Of a stretch of DNA of 64,000 nt, positions 22,728 to 35,840 are shown one piece after another. Source of the DNA: Andrena cerasifolii (taxonomy: Eukaryota; Arthropoda; Insecta; Hymenoptera; Andrenidae); NCBI RefSeq assembly GCF_050908995.1, contig NC_135119.1:25883001-25947000 (forward strand). The letters run 5' to 3'. The notes below the pieces were generated by a model. It was not told the origin of the DNA and made no database searches. It saw only the letters and a program-made list of their open reading frames with translations. Position numbers and translations under genes: made by a program. Positions within the stretch are counted from its first letter, which is position 1. Each line of letters opens with the position of its first letter.

Positions 22728-24917
22728 CCTACACTATGACAAAGCAGTGATTTCAACCCCAATTTTATTATTCCCCGAAAATAGAAGGGGCGCCCCAATT
22801 CCCTGTTACCCACCCCCGGTTCCCTAATTTTCACGAACATCCTCCCATCGCGCGCGTTTCATTATCAGCGAAGCGCAGTTGGCGAAAAATCGCTCCCCTC
22901 CGAGTCCAAGGTCCGTCGTCGCCGTAATTTGGGATTTTCAGCGGAATTATAATCGCGGAACAGTAACGGCGCCTCGCCATAATAAATATCCGGCCCCGTT
23001 GCGACGCTTTTCTCGCGGAGAATCACCCCCCACCCCCACCCCTCTCTCTCCGTTTATCTCTGTTTGCTCACGCACGATCCAGGGAAAACTGGCCGGCAGC
23101 CTGTTTTCCCTCCTCCCCCTGTAATTTATGCGGGATCGATAGTCGATTCCGCCGGTACAAGAAGTTTTTCGTCCCGGCCAGCCCACGGATGCGGAAGATT
23201 TATCGCCATCGTCGCCAGCGGGTTAATTGAGGGCCACAGCCCCGATGCACCCTCGATCTTCATTCCCAAACTTCGTTTCTTTTGCTCCTCTGGAATATTA
23301 ACGCCTCGAGTGGCGCAAGTTTTGAAAAATGCGCGCTTAAGTCGGTCAAGGATTTGCGAGCGGTCAACCCTGCGGGGAAAGTTTTGGGCGAAAGCGAAGT
23401 TCTTCCTTGGTTTTTGCTTTTCAAGTAAACCTGGGGGCACCCTTGGGCAATACCTTCGATGCTTTTTAGAAATATACGCTAAGGAGTTTTAGTTTCATTG
23501 TATTCGAGTTAGAAATGAAAATTGAAATGATCGAAGGCAAATTTTGTTGACCTTTCTTTTTTATAAAGTATGGGTAGTTTTAACGGAGCATGGAGAAGTC
23601 TTTTCAACGGAGTTATACTTTTCAATTTTAGTGCAGAAAATGAATGTACCGATTTGGTAAGGTACGAACAAATTTGTACGACTGTGTGTGCACTAATGGG
23701 ACCATTTATCTAATTCATTCCCCATTCATCTTATGGAAATGGAGATGAGTAGGAGTGAACTTTTGCTCCACGCAGAAAGCTGTCCTCCATTTGTAAAAGT
23801 AATCGTGAAGGATGGAAGAGTGATAATAACAGATGTAGCTGGGGTTTATATTCTTAAATCTCGTTTATCATCTGACACTGAGTTGAAGTTGTATTTCAGC
23901 ATGCGCGTTATGTTAATAAAAGTTGGACAGCGGATAAATAGTTCGTCCGAATAAGTAATGTTTTAATATCAGAGGAGGGAATGTGTTTTGAACATTTCCC
24001 AGCGACGAGTGAATAACTTTTTGCAACCACGAGCTAATTTCCCCAGGTTTTGGAATGTTTTATTAATTTCATTACAACTGCCAGTGAAATACATTTGAAA
24101 AGGCTGAACTGATTTAGCGCGAAAGGAACGTGGGTGGATGGAGCTAAATGGGTGGAATTTCTCTGCGCAGATGGGGGATTCTCGAAAAATTTAAATGTCG
24201 CGTTATTAATCTGGCGCGTAAACAGGGGAAATCCGCTGGATCGGGGAAACGCGAAAACGCGTCGATGTAAAGCGCCGATAAATTGTTAACGACTGGGTTA
24301 TATTTATTTTCTAGCTACGCGATTATTGTCTACGCCGGGCCAGTTTATGGGCGCACGTGGCGTTTGCATATAAATTAGACGATTAACGCGTGAGCATCGA
24401 CATCCGTATTGATGGCTTCACTTAGGTGCGTTCGTTAACAAAATCCAATTTGTTGGCCGTGCCAAATTGCTCATGGGTTTTTGTAACAAGCGTGGGTGAC
24501 CTAGGCACTTAACTCTCCAAGTTCTTCTCGGCCGATTCACGTTTAGTATCGCTACGTTTTCAGCAACAGAGTTCGCACTAAGGATCTACTAATCCTTGGC
24601 TGAAACCATGTATGGGAGGAGTAAAGCAGGGTTCCCACTTCTGAAATACGTGGAGAAAGATTGAAGTCACATTTGCGTGTGTGTAATGAAACGTAGGTAC
24701 GTGGGACACTTAAAGCCACGCTCCCACGAATACTACTCACCCCAGAGAATACACCGAACCACGTTCCCGCGTGTGCCCTCTGCACCTCAAACTAAAGTAC
24801 AAAATCTTAGACAAAGTTGATTAAGTGTACTTCTTAAATGCCTTCCATCTCATTCACTCCCTCCGATCTCACGGTGCATCATTTCTAGGTGATGAAATTC
24901 ACTAGAGAAGTCCCACG
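22728..24917. other. Non-coding stretch, no gene seen
   Basis: 22.8-23.4 kb is GC-rich with overlapping frames on both strands. A 73-codon plus frame at 23733-23954 lies in non-repetitive, less GC-rich sequence but matches no family I know, and I see no convincing splice or promoter context. No RNA gene seen. Confidence 0.5.
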
Positions 24918-25470
24918 CGTGGGAACGCGCCTTAATACACCCCCCAAACTCGTTCCAACGCCAAAAATCATCTCTCTACAGACTTAAAATTCACTCTGCA
25001 CCACTGCTAACACTAAAAAAAGCAGCACAACTCGCCATAGAAACCCCACACGTGGGAACGCGCCTTAATGCACCCCCCAAACTCGTTCCAACGCCAAAAA
25101 TCATCTCTCTACAGGCTTAAACTTCACTCTGCACCACTGCTAACACTAAAAAAAAGTAGCACAACTCGCCATAGAAACCCCACACATGGGAACGCGCCTT
25201 AATACACCCCCCAAACTTGTTCCAACGCCAAAAATCATCTCTCTACAGGCTTAAACTTCACTCTGAACCACTGCTAACACTAAAAAAAAGTAGCACAACT
25301 CGCCATAGAAACCCCACACGTGGGAACGCGACTTAATACACCCCCCAAACTCGTTCCAACGCCAAAAATCATCTCTCTACAGACTTAAACTTCACTCTGA
25401 ACCACTGTTAACACTAAAAAAAAGTAGCACCACTTGCCATAGAAACCCCACACGTGGGAACGCGACTTAA
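24918..25470 (+). repeat. 134-bp tandem repeat, about four copies
   Basis: The marker CGTGGGAACGCG (CATGGG in one copy) starts at 24918, 25051, 25185, 25319 and 25453, giving spacings of 133 or 134 bp. Copies also share CACCCCCCAAACTCGTTCCA, CATCTCTCTACAG and ACTCGCCATAGAAACCCCAC. Identity between the inner copies is very high, so the expansion is recent. No frame is shared by all copies. Confidence 0.95.
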
Positions 25471-26633
25471 TACGCCTCCTGAACGCAACCATCTCTAAAA
25501 CCAGTCCGCGGAGCTTGCACCAGGCGAAAGGTTGCCCTAAACGGCCACACAGGTCCCAGCCAGAAAAACGGCCGTAGCACAACTCCGCAAGCCCAGTCGA
25601 CCGTGATATTGCGGCCTAACAATATCCAAGCCCGGGACCGGCAAAAAGAGCGGCTCGGAATTACAGTGCTCGTCAGAGTGAGCCGTGTGTCTCGTTGCCC
25701 CGAAATGCTCTGCGCCTGGACAAGGTACAAATGAAACGAGCCTCTGCTCGCGGATGACGCACAGGGCTTCCTGTTTGTTGGCCCATCCGGCCTCGGACGA
25801 GAAGCAGAAAGCCACAGACACCGTCTACCTACGTGTGTGTGTGTGTGTGTGTCTACACGAGAGGGAGAGAGAGGTCGCGCGAGAAAAGGGGAGTCAGACT
25901 TCGCAAGTTTGAACAGATTGCTCATCCTCGGACCGTCTTCCGCACGGATGCCCGAAGAACCAACACCCGTCCTTCGAAGTTTAATGAGAGAAGATCAAAT
26001 TACGCGACGCCAGACGGCTCTGCGGGTGTAGAATCGATTCCCGCGAATGCCCACAGCCCCGAGATTCGTTTGTTTCATTCGTCACACGCCGTGGCGTATT
26101 CTGAATGGGCGGACTGATTGCGTTGGTCCTCGAATCAAACTCCTCGCTTTTTTCTTCATTCTCTATTTTTTTTTTTCAGAGGGGGGTTAATTCCGCGGCA
26201 GTTCTGGGGCGCAAGTTGGAGGTCGGTGATTGTGTTCGTTCAGTCGGGTTAAGCCGGGCCCCCATTGTTGTAGCTTCGCGGTGGTAATTACCGCGTTATG
26301 GTGTAGCGATCTCTGCTTCCTGCTGGCTGGAGGAGAGCTTCCTTCCTAGGCAACTTACCGGCTGAAAATTCGCAGGCAAATTGTGGGTGTTCTTAGTGTT
26401 CCTGTTTAAGGATCTAGACAGGCTGAAGAATATTCGCACGCGCAGGATTGCGCATTACAATTGAAAAGTGTCACGTTAGTCTTCGAAATCTGAATTGCTG
26501 AATCTGAAAGTGTGATAGTACGATTCTATGAACCTTGGCTATCTCTACTACCCTCGTTCAAGGGTTCAAATCAACAGAATACTGCCCATAATTAAACTAT
26601 ATAGATATGGGTAGTGCAGAATACTTTTCCAAA
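25471..26633. other. Non-coding stretch with a (GT)n microsatellite
   Basis: (GT)n at 25833-25852 followed by a GAGAGA-rich tract. Open frames around 25467-26117 on both strands come from low stop density and the microsatellite. No domain recognised. Confidence 0.55.
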
Positions 26634-27324
26634 TTAAGAGGTCATTCTGGTTAGGGCGCCGATAAATTCAGCGATGTTCAGGAATTTATTGCGTCGAAAA
26701 TAATTATAGTAATGGAAGAAAACTTTTTTCTATTGATTAAACTACATTTCTACAGTAGATAAAAAATATAAAAGTTATAAAGTTACTGCTTTTAAAATGC
26801 TTTTGAAAGCGGTCTTGATGACATGTTTACAAATTCACGCCTCGCTCGTGAAGGCGATTTCGGTTGTTAGACTTATCTGAACCCAAAAATCCAAACAGAT
26901 TCTGGATCAGTATGACTGTCGCTATAGCTCGGACTATAATTAGTGATTTACCTTCAAAATTAGCAAAATGGCGGGCAAAATGCAAGAAAAAGTTTTTTTT
27001 GGCTTTATCTTTTGCTATTTTCAATTTTAAAACTAGGTTAGACTCAATGAAAATACTTGGTTGTAGTCCCTGCGAGAGTCACAGGTGTGCAGAATAAGCA
27101 GTTAAATTTATAAAGCAATCGGTCGGATAAATTTTGAGATTTTATCTTCACAATGTGAAAAATGTCGTTTCGAGAGAAACGCGTTCAAAGTTTTCATCTA
27201 TAGAGGCCGAGTCTCTGCGCTCTTTACAAAATTCCTCTGTAGAAGCTAAAATAATATGTACTTTCGAAAAATGTTTAAAAAAAAGTTGATTTTTCCAATC
27301 CATCTAACCGGACTGACTCCATAA
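26634..27324. mobile_element. TTAA-family MITE (pair of 49090-49816)
   Basis: The left end TTAAGAGGTCATTCTGGTTA and the right end (inverse TTATGGAGTCAGTCCGGTTA) form terminal inverted repeats; the right TTAA has become ATAA. The interior is closely similar, in the same orientation, to 49090-49816, with landmarks CTCGCTCGTGAAGGCGATTT and CAGATTCTGGATCAGTATGA. It carries the subterminal core at 27166-27194, 130 bp from the right end. No transposase. Confidence 0.85.
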
Positions 27325-30300
27325 AGTACCTCATAACACCTCGCACAGTTTCAATTAACCCTCAGCCGGGGGTGCTGAGTCTTTCCAGAGCCAAGAGTAC
27401 CTATCTAACATTACCAAGCATAATATTCCAAGAAACTTAAAAAATAGAAGAAACTACATTTCTACCGCTCGAAAAGGAAGAATAGCAAACTTAATATGGG
27501 TCAACATTGACCTAGGCTCCAACTTCCACGCGATTACCCAAACCAACCGCGGTTTCAACCCCCATTTGAAAAATCCCACAGTCCACGACGCAAGCAACCA
27601 CAACCCCCTCCAATAAAACGAACCGAACCCCCTGTTCAGCTCCCAGAACCCGCCACCATCGACCGCTCCCACTGGTCTCCGGGCGAAACATTTCCAAAAT
27701 GGGGCACCACGTCGAAGCGTCAGCCGGCGGAAGACGCCGAGGGATCGATTGCCGGTCGACTCTGCGCGAGACATTATCGCCGGGGATCCGTCCCCGCGGT
27801 ATTTATGGAAACGATGACGCGAAACGAGGAGCCGGAGGGAGGCTGATGCGATAATGGAATCGCCAGGCGACCAGTCGACGCGGAAATGTAAAAATCCCCT
27901 GGCAGCGCCGCTGCAAGGCACCGAAACCAGGCCACCAGAAGAGTTACAAACGATCCTATCCCATTGTTTCGCCCCCTCTTGCCGTGCCGATACCGTGATC
28001 TTGTTACTTGTGCCGGCGCATCCTTCCGTCGCTGGCCCAACTCTTTCACTCGAGGATAATGCGTCTGCATTTCTGCCCTTGATAAGTATTTCTTTGCCAC
28101 TCCTCATTTAATACCGCGCCCGTTGCACTCGCCTTTGTTCCCCTAACCCGACGCTGTGTTCCCATCAGATTTCCCGCAAATATTTTCTTATTTTCCGACG
28201 CTACTGTTTACAGACGCGCGTTGTACTTGGCGCTATTTCCTCGCGACTGCCCACATCGTATGCTTATTCTAATTTCTACCTACCAGTCGCCAGTATTTTC
28301 TTCGGTCGCGATACAGTTGCCCGCTGTAAATTCTCTAGTTCCAATGTTTGGTTTGCTGTATTTTCTTTCCACGTTTACTGTGGCTCTGGCGTGGCGGAGT
28401 TTTCTGTTGCTTTGTCTTTTCAGTAATGGAATATGTTTTCGAAGTTCGCGGGGTGGTTCTCTATGGCGTGCTGTTATAGATGGTTCTGTTGCTGCTTCTC
28501 TAATTTCTGCCGTTAGTAGCCTCCCATTTCAGCTATTATCGTTTTCCTATTCCCGGCACGACCTCCTCGTTATCGTCACTTTCACGTCCACCGTCGCCAT
28601 TGCTGCTTAGGAGAACGGACGGTTCGCTGTGGGAAACGGTCCCAGGGAAGTAAGAGCAACGGAGGAAGATTCCTCGAAGGTTCTTGAGCCGTGAAGGCAG
28701 TTGCATTTGAAGGGTAAGGGGAAAACGAAGAATGTCCATTTTTTTACTGTTCAAACTTGAAAAAATATTAAAATAATGTAAAACCGTTATTATTTTACAG
28801 CTTATTTTTATCCGATGCCTAATTTTTGTCTAATGCCTAAAGCTTTACGATATGAAGAATGCGGATAAATTCCTTGAGCCTTGTTTCTTTATTGGTGAGT
28901 ATTAAAAACTTAATTTTCTCGATAAAGCTGTTTTGTGACGTTCCCGGTTTTTGTCCCATACCATTGATTTACCTTCGATGAGATTGCGACGAATTCGACA
29001 CACAGAATTGTACGCTAGTTAATCAACGCCTCGGTACTATTCCCAGCTCATAAAAGCGCTGAAACGAAGTCACTGGGTTCAAAGTTTATCAATTGGGCCA
29101 GAGAATCGTCCGGCGATAACGCTCCAGCTTCTTGCTGATACTCTCGTTCCACTTTCTTTTTATAAAAAACTGAGGTTTTAAATGACAAGTATTTCTAATG
29201 AAAGGATCGATTTAATCAGCGAATTCAACCGAGAAGAATGGGCCAGCGCAGCTCACTGTGCCTCCAGTTTAGAAATTGCTTTCCACTACGAACAGGATAA
29301 TCCATGGTTCCAATAAAAATTCCAGCGTCAATACAATGCAGAGCACGCTCTGCTACGAATACCCTGGGAAAAGTGTATTTTCCAACATTCAGCAGGACAT
29401 CCTTGCAATTTGCAGGCAGCCATATTACCCAAATAACGTTAAACCGTTGATCGATGTTTGCCAGGAAAGCGCAGCCGTTGTTTGGCGTTTTCCTATCTCG
29501 ATACCTCGAAAAACTAGCAATTAAAAGTCCCGTGCTCGGGCTGTCCACGCGCGCACACAATATACAGGGTAATTCGTTTAAATTCATAAATGCTTATATC
29601 ATGGAAGCTGATTGAACTGGTGAAGCTGTTTTTGGGGGTTAAAGGGGGAGTAAGTTTGCTCCGTGGCACAGTGCGGCACTTGAATGGAGACTTGGGAGAA
29701 AATTAAAAGAATACATATATACAATTTGGTAATACTTCACATTTTTATATTAAAAATTGTTTTACCTAAGATAACTGAGTTTTATTACATAAATATAGTA
29801 ATAATAATGAAAAGTATATTAAAATATTATAATAAAATAATCAGAGGCAATATTAGTATTAACAAAATTTAAACAGGTAAATTACATTCAGTGTAGCAGT
29901 TATCAGCAGAATTTTTTGTTATTGTTATTGATACAGAATAAAAATTACAGGATGGTTTAAACCGTTCTTTTTGAAACTGCTTTTTTAAAGAAAATAATTT
30001 TTTCTAATTGGAAATTAAAATTATACCTCTGTTCACATTATTCATATTTAAGATACAACGAACACTATTTAAAAAAAAAATCACAAACACGAACGATAAT
30101 GCACGAGGGCGCTAATTTTTTAGTGTTTAGGTTATAAGAAACAAATGATAATTATCGATACTCTCTTGTTTTTTGGAGTATTATGTATTACATTAATATT
30201 CCTTATATTCGGACTAACGATTATACCTATAGGATAATTACCTCAAAAATTGAACATTTATTATTTCGATTTCTGTCCATTACGTGCCGCACTATGCGTG

Positions 30301-30430
30301 GAGGTACTAAGATCATTTCAGAATCAGCTGCTTTTGGGTGCTATGGATACATATATGCGTTTGTATGGTGCATGGAACGCGTGCGTGGAACGCCCATAGG
30401 CGTTTGGCGACTGCGGCTAGAAAATGGAAC
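27325..30430. other. Non-coding stretch, no gene seen
   Basis: 27.5-28.1 kb is CpG-rich with a 217-codon minus frame (27454-28107) overlapped by frames on both strands and no recognisable domain. 28.2-28.8 kb holds a hydrophobic 129-codon frame with no known match. 29.6-30.2 kb is AT-rich with homopolymer runs. A TTAACCCTCAGCCGGGGG motif at about 27356 resembles a TTAA-element end but has no partner. Confidence 0.5.
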
Positions 30431-30706
30431 TAAGGTGAATGTCCCAATTTCTACGCATGTCCCCATTTCACGCATCGCTATTGTTCATGAGCAGAAATAC
30501 GAACATTTAGAGCATTATATATTTAAATACAAATTGCTAATAGTTAAACATCTTGAAATATCTTTCTTAAATAGTTTTCGAATTGGTTGATTTATTATTA
30601 AAGAATTAATCAATTACTCTGCAAATTTTTATCACAAACAAATTTTTTACACCTTCTTTACGACAAGTTACCTCTTAAATGAGCAGAAACTGGGACATTC
30701 ACCTTA
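30431..30706. mobile_element. 276-bp TA-flanked MITE (AGGTGAATGTCCC termini)
   Basis: TA at 30431-30432 and 30705-30706. Terminal inverted repeat AGGTGAATGTCCCAATTTCT on the left, with the inverse on the right differing at one position. The right 200 bp (30505-30706) match, inverted, the left end of 61287-62104, so both belong to one family. Confidence 0.85.
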
Positions 30707-31859
30707 GAGGAATCCTGCACGCGGCGTGTCAGTGTTCCGTCGAACGTTCGGATACATTGCCTTGGTTCTAAAATCAGATTCCACGGCTATAAGCATGTCC
30801 AAAGTGATTCTTTCAAATGCATTATTAAGAACTGTTCCTCCAGTAAAGTTAAATTTTTCCAAATCTCGTTACACTACACCATTCTGTGTAACAGGATATA
30901 CCAAGTGCCAATTAAAAAAAAAAACACCAAATCTCAAAATGACCACGACACCTCCCCTCAACGAACTTACACCCCTACACAGTCCAATGTCCTCCCTCCT
31001 TCACCTCCCCGCCTCCTCGGCAAGCAGGCTCGCCAGTTCAGCGCAGCTTCCGCGATATAGGCATTTATATATTGAAACAGGTCGTCCGGTATAATGCATT
31101 ATGTTATTATGCAGCGTTTTGTTATTGCGTGGCACCGCGCGCTGCAGTCACGTTGCCGGTGCAACGCTCGCGCGTCAGATTGTTGTACACGTGGCCACGT
31201 AAACCGCGATAACCGAGCGTGTAAACTGCGAGCATGTAAATCGTAATACGCGATTGTGTAAATTAATCGGGAATAATGCGAGTGACGCACGCATATTCGC
31301 GTAACCGTTGCCGGACTATGATTACGTCATTATGGCAGCCAGTGATTACGGTATCTGGGAACAATCGACGTCGGGCCCGTATTGTCAACGATCCCAATAT
31401 TGTTAATAATACGGCCGAGTGATCCGCCAGCCCCCCCCCCCTCCCCCGCCGTGCTGTAACGAGTGTGCATCGGAATTGTCGGACGATTACGCTCCCCAAA
31501 CACGATTACGAGATGTCGTAATCGAGGGGATCTGTATCGGCGGTACCGCTGACTGTGCAGACGGGCAGAGGAAAGTTGGTTGGTTATCCGTGTTTAGCAG
31601 ATATTGTGTAATACCGTGCACGTGATCAGAGAGATTTGGAATGCTTGAGCTTTCGTGTCTGGATCGATCCCAGACTCCGATTTTACGTAATTAGGTGGAT
31701 TCTCTTAGTGGCTTCTTTCTTTTAGTTTCTTCTCGGCTGGATATTGTTTTTCTAGATCCTAGAGCGTGATTTTAGACATCCCGGTTCTGTAGGACTCCCT
31801 TTCATGTTTTCGAATTCGAGGTACAAGGAAGGAGGTGAACTCTCAGCATTGCTCAGCAA
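30707..31859. other. Non-coding stretch, no gene seen
   Basis: 31.0-31.6 kb is CpG-rich. An 11-C run at 31431-31441 precedes CTCCCCCGCC. Short overlapping frames only. Nothing else recognised. Confidence 0.55.
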
Positions 31860-32599
31860 TTAAGGGGAGAAGACCGTGTAAATCGAACGAAAAATAGAAA
31901 CAAAAATAATTCCATAAACCGCTTTTAAAATGTTTAAAAAATGTATGTGCAAAGTTACAGGCCGAAATTCAACACCGTATCGATACTATAGCCTGGCGAG
32001 TCAGCGCGCCTCCGAGCGCCGAGCATACCTAAAACGCAGTTTAAACGCGCTTTTCTCGAAACCACGTTTTCAAAATTGGCGCCGGGGATAACTCAAAAAC
32101 TATACGACCAATCAGCTTCAAATTTTGCACACTGTTAGTTTATAATATTCCTCAGAATACGAGGCACAAGGTTTAACCAAATTATTAATTTTAACCACTG
32201 GTTTTGAACAAATAAAACGTGATTTTTGGGCGAAAATCACACCTAATTGTTTCAAGTTCCGTCACTTTTAAAATACGCAGTTTTTTACACCATTTGTGGT
32301 TCATTTTCTTACAAATGGCACATAAATTGAAAAAAAAATTATTGGTCTGTTTCACATAACTACCAGAGACGCTACAATCGACGCCGTTTCGCATCTCGAA
32401 AAAAAAATCTATTTCAGATACTGCTCTATTTCTTTTGTATTTATTATAATTTTACTGTTACAAATATTTTTTTTTACTTGCTATAGTGTTAAATAAAGTA
32501 CCCTTAAAGTTCAGAAAGGATTAGCTCATTGGTATCTTTGCACAAAATTCCTAAAAATGGATTAAAAACTAAGCCGTTTGTACGAGCTTCTCCTTTTAA
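31860..32599. mobile_element. 740-bp TTAA-family MITE, inverted orientation
   Basis: TTAA at 31860-31863 and 32596-32599. Imperfect terminal inverted repeats: TTAAGGGGAGAAGACCGTGT against TTAAAAGGAGAAGCTCGTAC. The conserved core lies in reverse orientation at 32040-32062, 180 bp from the left TTAA. No transposase frame. Confidence 0.8.
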
Positions 32600-32709
32600 G
32601 GAGGAAGGGGATTAGGTGTCGTGAGTCGAAGACTGAAGAACGGAAAAGTAGAAAACGAAGGAAGTGTCAGTGGGCTCATCAGTGACCTTAGACGCGTGGG
32701 TACTATCTA

Positions 32710-33204
32710 CAGTGACTCGCATTAATATTCGGACACTTTTTAAAATCGCATAACTTTTTTAAAATCGATCCAAACAACTTGAGTTTTTTGAGAAGCTAGA
32801 AGGATTAGTTTGCTAACTGACGCGTTTCGTCGTTTTGAAAAAAAATGTATTTGGTTGGAATAGCGAAAAGAATAGTAAAGGTCGATTTTTAACCTTTTTT
32901 TTGTGAGCTTGTAATGAAAATTCAAAAAACCCGTTTGTAGATTGCAGTAAGTTGTACACGTGCCTAAAATTTCATCAAAATCGGTTAACGTTGCTCCGAG
33001 CTACAACCGTTTAAAGATCGCAGAATAAGGTCGAGAATCGCTGATTTCGGGAATTCTCTCGATTCATTTTTTTTTCAAAACGACGAAACGCGTCAGTTAG
33101 CAAACTAATCCTTCCAGCTTCTGAAAAAAACTCAAGTTGTTTGGACCAATTCTAAAAAAGTTATGCGATTTTAAAAAGTGTCCGAATATTAATGCGAGCC
33201 ACTG
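32710..33204. mobile_element. 495-bp TA-flanked MITE (CAGTGACTCGC termini)
   Basis: Flanked by TA at 32708-32709 and 33205-33206. Terminal inverted repeats exceed 50 bp: CAGTGACTCGCATTAATATT on the left and its inverse, with one change, on the right, continuing through GGACACTTTTTAAAATCGCA. Arms also share GAAGGATTAGTTTGCTAACT. TA duplication and CAGTG ends fit Tc1/mariner-type transposition; no transposase is present. The interior is related to 55410-55776, which has different ends. Confidence 0.9.
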
Positions 33205-33206
33205 TA

Positions 33207-35272
33207 TGCGAGGGTTACGCGGAAACAGGTATATATAAGAATCGATGACTGACTGACCACTCGCGAGAAAGCAAGATCAATTGAAACGCCCTCTAGTGAA
33301 TGATGCAGAAGTATTGTTCCGTCTTACGGGAACAAAGGGGGGCTCAGAGCGAGGCAGAAATTCAGCGACACTTTATTACTAGGCAATTGCTTACCGTCGA
33401 AGTCTTGGGGAGCATTTGCCTGCCAGATGTCTAATAGGTGGCAATTCGGCATCGTGCTATTTTTTTGGACACTTCGACCGTCCTCGCTCTGGGAAAATCC
33501 GTTGATTGCTCTGTCAGCGGGTGGTGTACGGTAACTTCAAAACGGTACATACCGTCGACCACCGCTGACTCGCGGGACAATACGATCATAAACCGCGACC
33601 CCGGCGAGACGCTCCGGCCGATCAACCTAGCGAGGTTTGTTAGCCAGATGTCCGGTTTTCCCTCCGCTACGTCACGAAGAAGGAGAGGATTCCTCCTCCA
33701 TCACCGAAATCGTGGAGGGAAGGTTCCTCCTCTTCAAGCAAAGCTAAGCCAATCAGGCATTTTGGCGCCTCCCAAAAATCAGATCTCTTGTCCACCTTTG
33801 ACATCGAAAAGGTGGACAAGACCAGAAGTCAATGAGCTCGCGAATAGTACGGTTCGGTGTGTTTGATGAGGTCAGCATTCGGACCATCAGCACAAGCAGA
33901 GCTAAACTTCTCAGATCATCGTTCAGATCAGAATCGACACGTAATAATTTAAACAGTCACCCAATATTAATTTGGCGGGTGATAGATCGTCCGGCTTATA
34001 CGCGTACCAACCGGTGAATCGAGCCTTACAACCTCGAAAGCAAAATTCTATAATTTTCACGCGTGTGCCGTGCGAACAAGTATCACTACTACGCACTATC
34101 CGCTACGCCAATAAAAATTAGCACCGCCGCTTGATCCTGCCAAGAGCAGCCTGCGAAAGGCAACCCTTCGCACACGAATGTACCTCAGTTCGCCATGCAA
34201 ATTAACGGTATCAAAACAGTTAAACTGCCAAGATGGAATAGATTCAACGACCCTTATCAGAGCCCGTGTAACGTTTTCGACACGACCCGCGGACCCAAGT
34301 CGAGGAAGGGTGCCCGCCAGACCGAGCCACGGGAGCTTTTAACTGTTTTCGTGCGCGTTCCTCTCGGTTTTCCCACTGCCCCTTGATTTTTCCGTCGGTG
34401 ACCGTTTGAATGTGAAAAAGAGCCGGGAACAGGGCGGGGAGCGGCGCGCGCGATGGTAACAGTAGTCGCGTCGAAAAACTTGGGTCGAGTGTGCTCGTTC
34501 GAGCGGGCGCGCGGAAATTGCGGCGGTTGAATTATGACTGGTCGGATCAAAGGGACGGACGCCGGGAAACGAGGGCGGGAAGGAGGACGGGGTGGGCCTG
34601 GAGGCACGCTCGACGAACGGCGAATGGAAAAAAACGGGTGACGCGGCGGAAACAAAAAACGCGAGGTCAGATTCCGTTGGAGTTGTGTCGTTGCTTCTAT
34701 GGGGGCTGATTCAATTAAAGCTGCCGTCTCACTGGGCCTTAAATGTTTGCGTACGCTCACCCAAGCTAGGAAAAGCGTGTACGTATACTCCGATGTAGTA
34801 AACAAACCGTTTCAACCAACTTTCGTCGTGGGATCGGCAGGAAGGAAGTTTTTGCAGGTACAGTTGCCTCCGGTAGGCATCCGTGCCGGGGGGTCTGGAG
34901 CGTTTGAACGGTAACAAGCACCCTACGTTGAAATAATAATGAACTTATTGTAAAGAATACTCTGGATCGTCGATGCTAACTACCCTGAGTCGTACAAACG
35001 AATGCCTCTCGTTCCTTTTACGCGCCTCGAACCCTCGCCGATGCCCCTGACGTCATCGGCATTCATCGAGAATCCAAGTTACATTGTATATACATCTTAC
35101 GTGTCCTACGGGGCCTCGCGCCTTCGACGACGGCGAGCGATGCCCCGTGTGATTTTCAATATTCTCGTATTGAGCGTTACGACTTCCTTACATTATGAAG
35201 CGTGTACTGAGGACAGCTCGAAAAGTGACAGAATCAGCCTTCGAGGCTTCTCCGTCCGAGGCATTGATGGTA
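33207..35272. other. Mostly GC-rich non-coding stretch
   Basis: Open frames at 33438-33866 plus (142 codons) and 34257-34805 minus (182 codons), with several others, overlap on both strands and show no domain I recognise. The hairpin at 33787-33820 is listed separately. A TATATATAAG motif at about 33230-33240 has no supported transcript behind it. Confidence 0.5.
33787..33820. other. Perfect 13-bp stem, 8-nt loop hairpin
   Basis: CTTGTCCACCTTT, loop GACATCGA, then AAAGGTGGACAAG. The stem is perfect and the sequence around it is GC-rich and not otherwise repetitive. No poly-T run follows, so there is no reason to call it a terminator in this eukaryotic setting. Too short for a typical animal microRNA precursor. 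Confidence 0.8.
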
Positions 35273-35720
35273 TAGGGTAGACCGGGGGCGATAGTAACAG
35301 GGGGGCGATTGTAACGCGTTAAATATCTCGAAATATATGATAGATATTAACACAAATTTTGGATATATTATGAAGAATGACATTTCCAATACAAACATCC
35401 ATATCCTAGCAGTATAGATACACAATAGATATGCATAGTGAAGAAAATAGCTTTTCGATACCCTAAAGTAACTTTTCCTTACTGATTTAAAATTGTAATA
35501 TAAATACTCCCTTTGCAAGTACGTGTTTTCTCAATTTTTTAATATTGAATCTGGTCATTTTTAAAGTAATACCGATCGTTACTTATCACTTTTAAGTGTC
35601 TCGTTAATAAAAATTTATAATTTAAGTTCGAAAACCTGGTCGGGACGATTGTACCGGGACAGAAGCGAATAGTGACAAAGAAGATTAATAATATTGTCTT
35701 GTTTGCAGGGAATTCTATAA

Positions 35721-35840
35721 CACAGCACAAGCAAACCAAATATAAAATGGGTGCAATGTACTGAATGTAAGGATTGACCACATTAAGAATGCATCAGGCA
35801 AAACGTTTTCTATTTCTGCCACAATGCCGACACCGCATAA
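35721..35840 (+). pseudogene. Broken zinc-finger (PHD-like) C-terminal fragment, probably transposase
   Basis: In the frame with TGG at 35748-35750 the translation contains KWVQCTECKD, then a stop (TGA, 35775), PH, a stop (TAA, 35784), EC, and later FYFCHN. The spacing W-x-x-C-x2-C ... H-x2-C ... C resembles the end of a PHD-type zinc finger; ligands at Cys 35757, Cys 35766, His 35781, Cys 35790 and Cys 35817. A final Cys expected three residues after 35817 is Ala, and no upstream CxxC pair is visible. Such fingers occur at the C terminus of some insect pogo-like transposases, so with the TA-flanked ends this is probably the decayed tail of the element's own transposase. The rest of the frame is gone and a Helitron-like insertion follows at once. 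Confidence 0.4.

Noticed and set aside
23733..23954. 73-codon frame with protein-like composition
   Set aside because: No family recognised and no splice, promoter or neighbouring exon support; kept only as a note.
27454..28107. 217-codon minus-strand frame
   Set aside because: Overlapped by frames on both strands in CpG-rich DNA; no domain recognised.
33230..33240. TATA-box-like TATATATAAG as a promoter
   Set aside because: No initiator, transcript or downstream gene seen; such words are frequent in AT-rich DNA.
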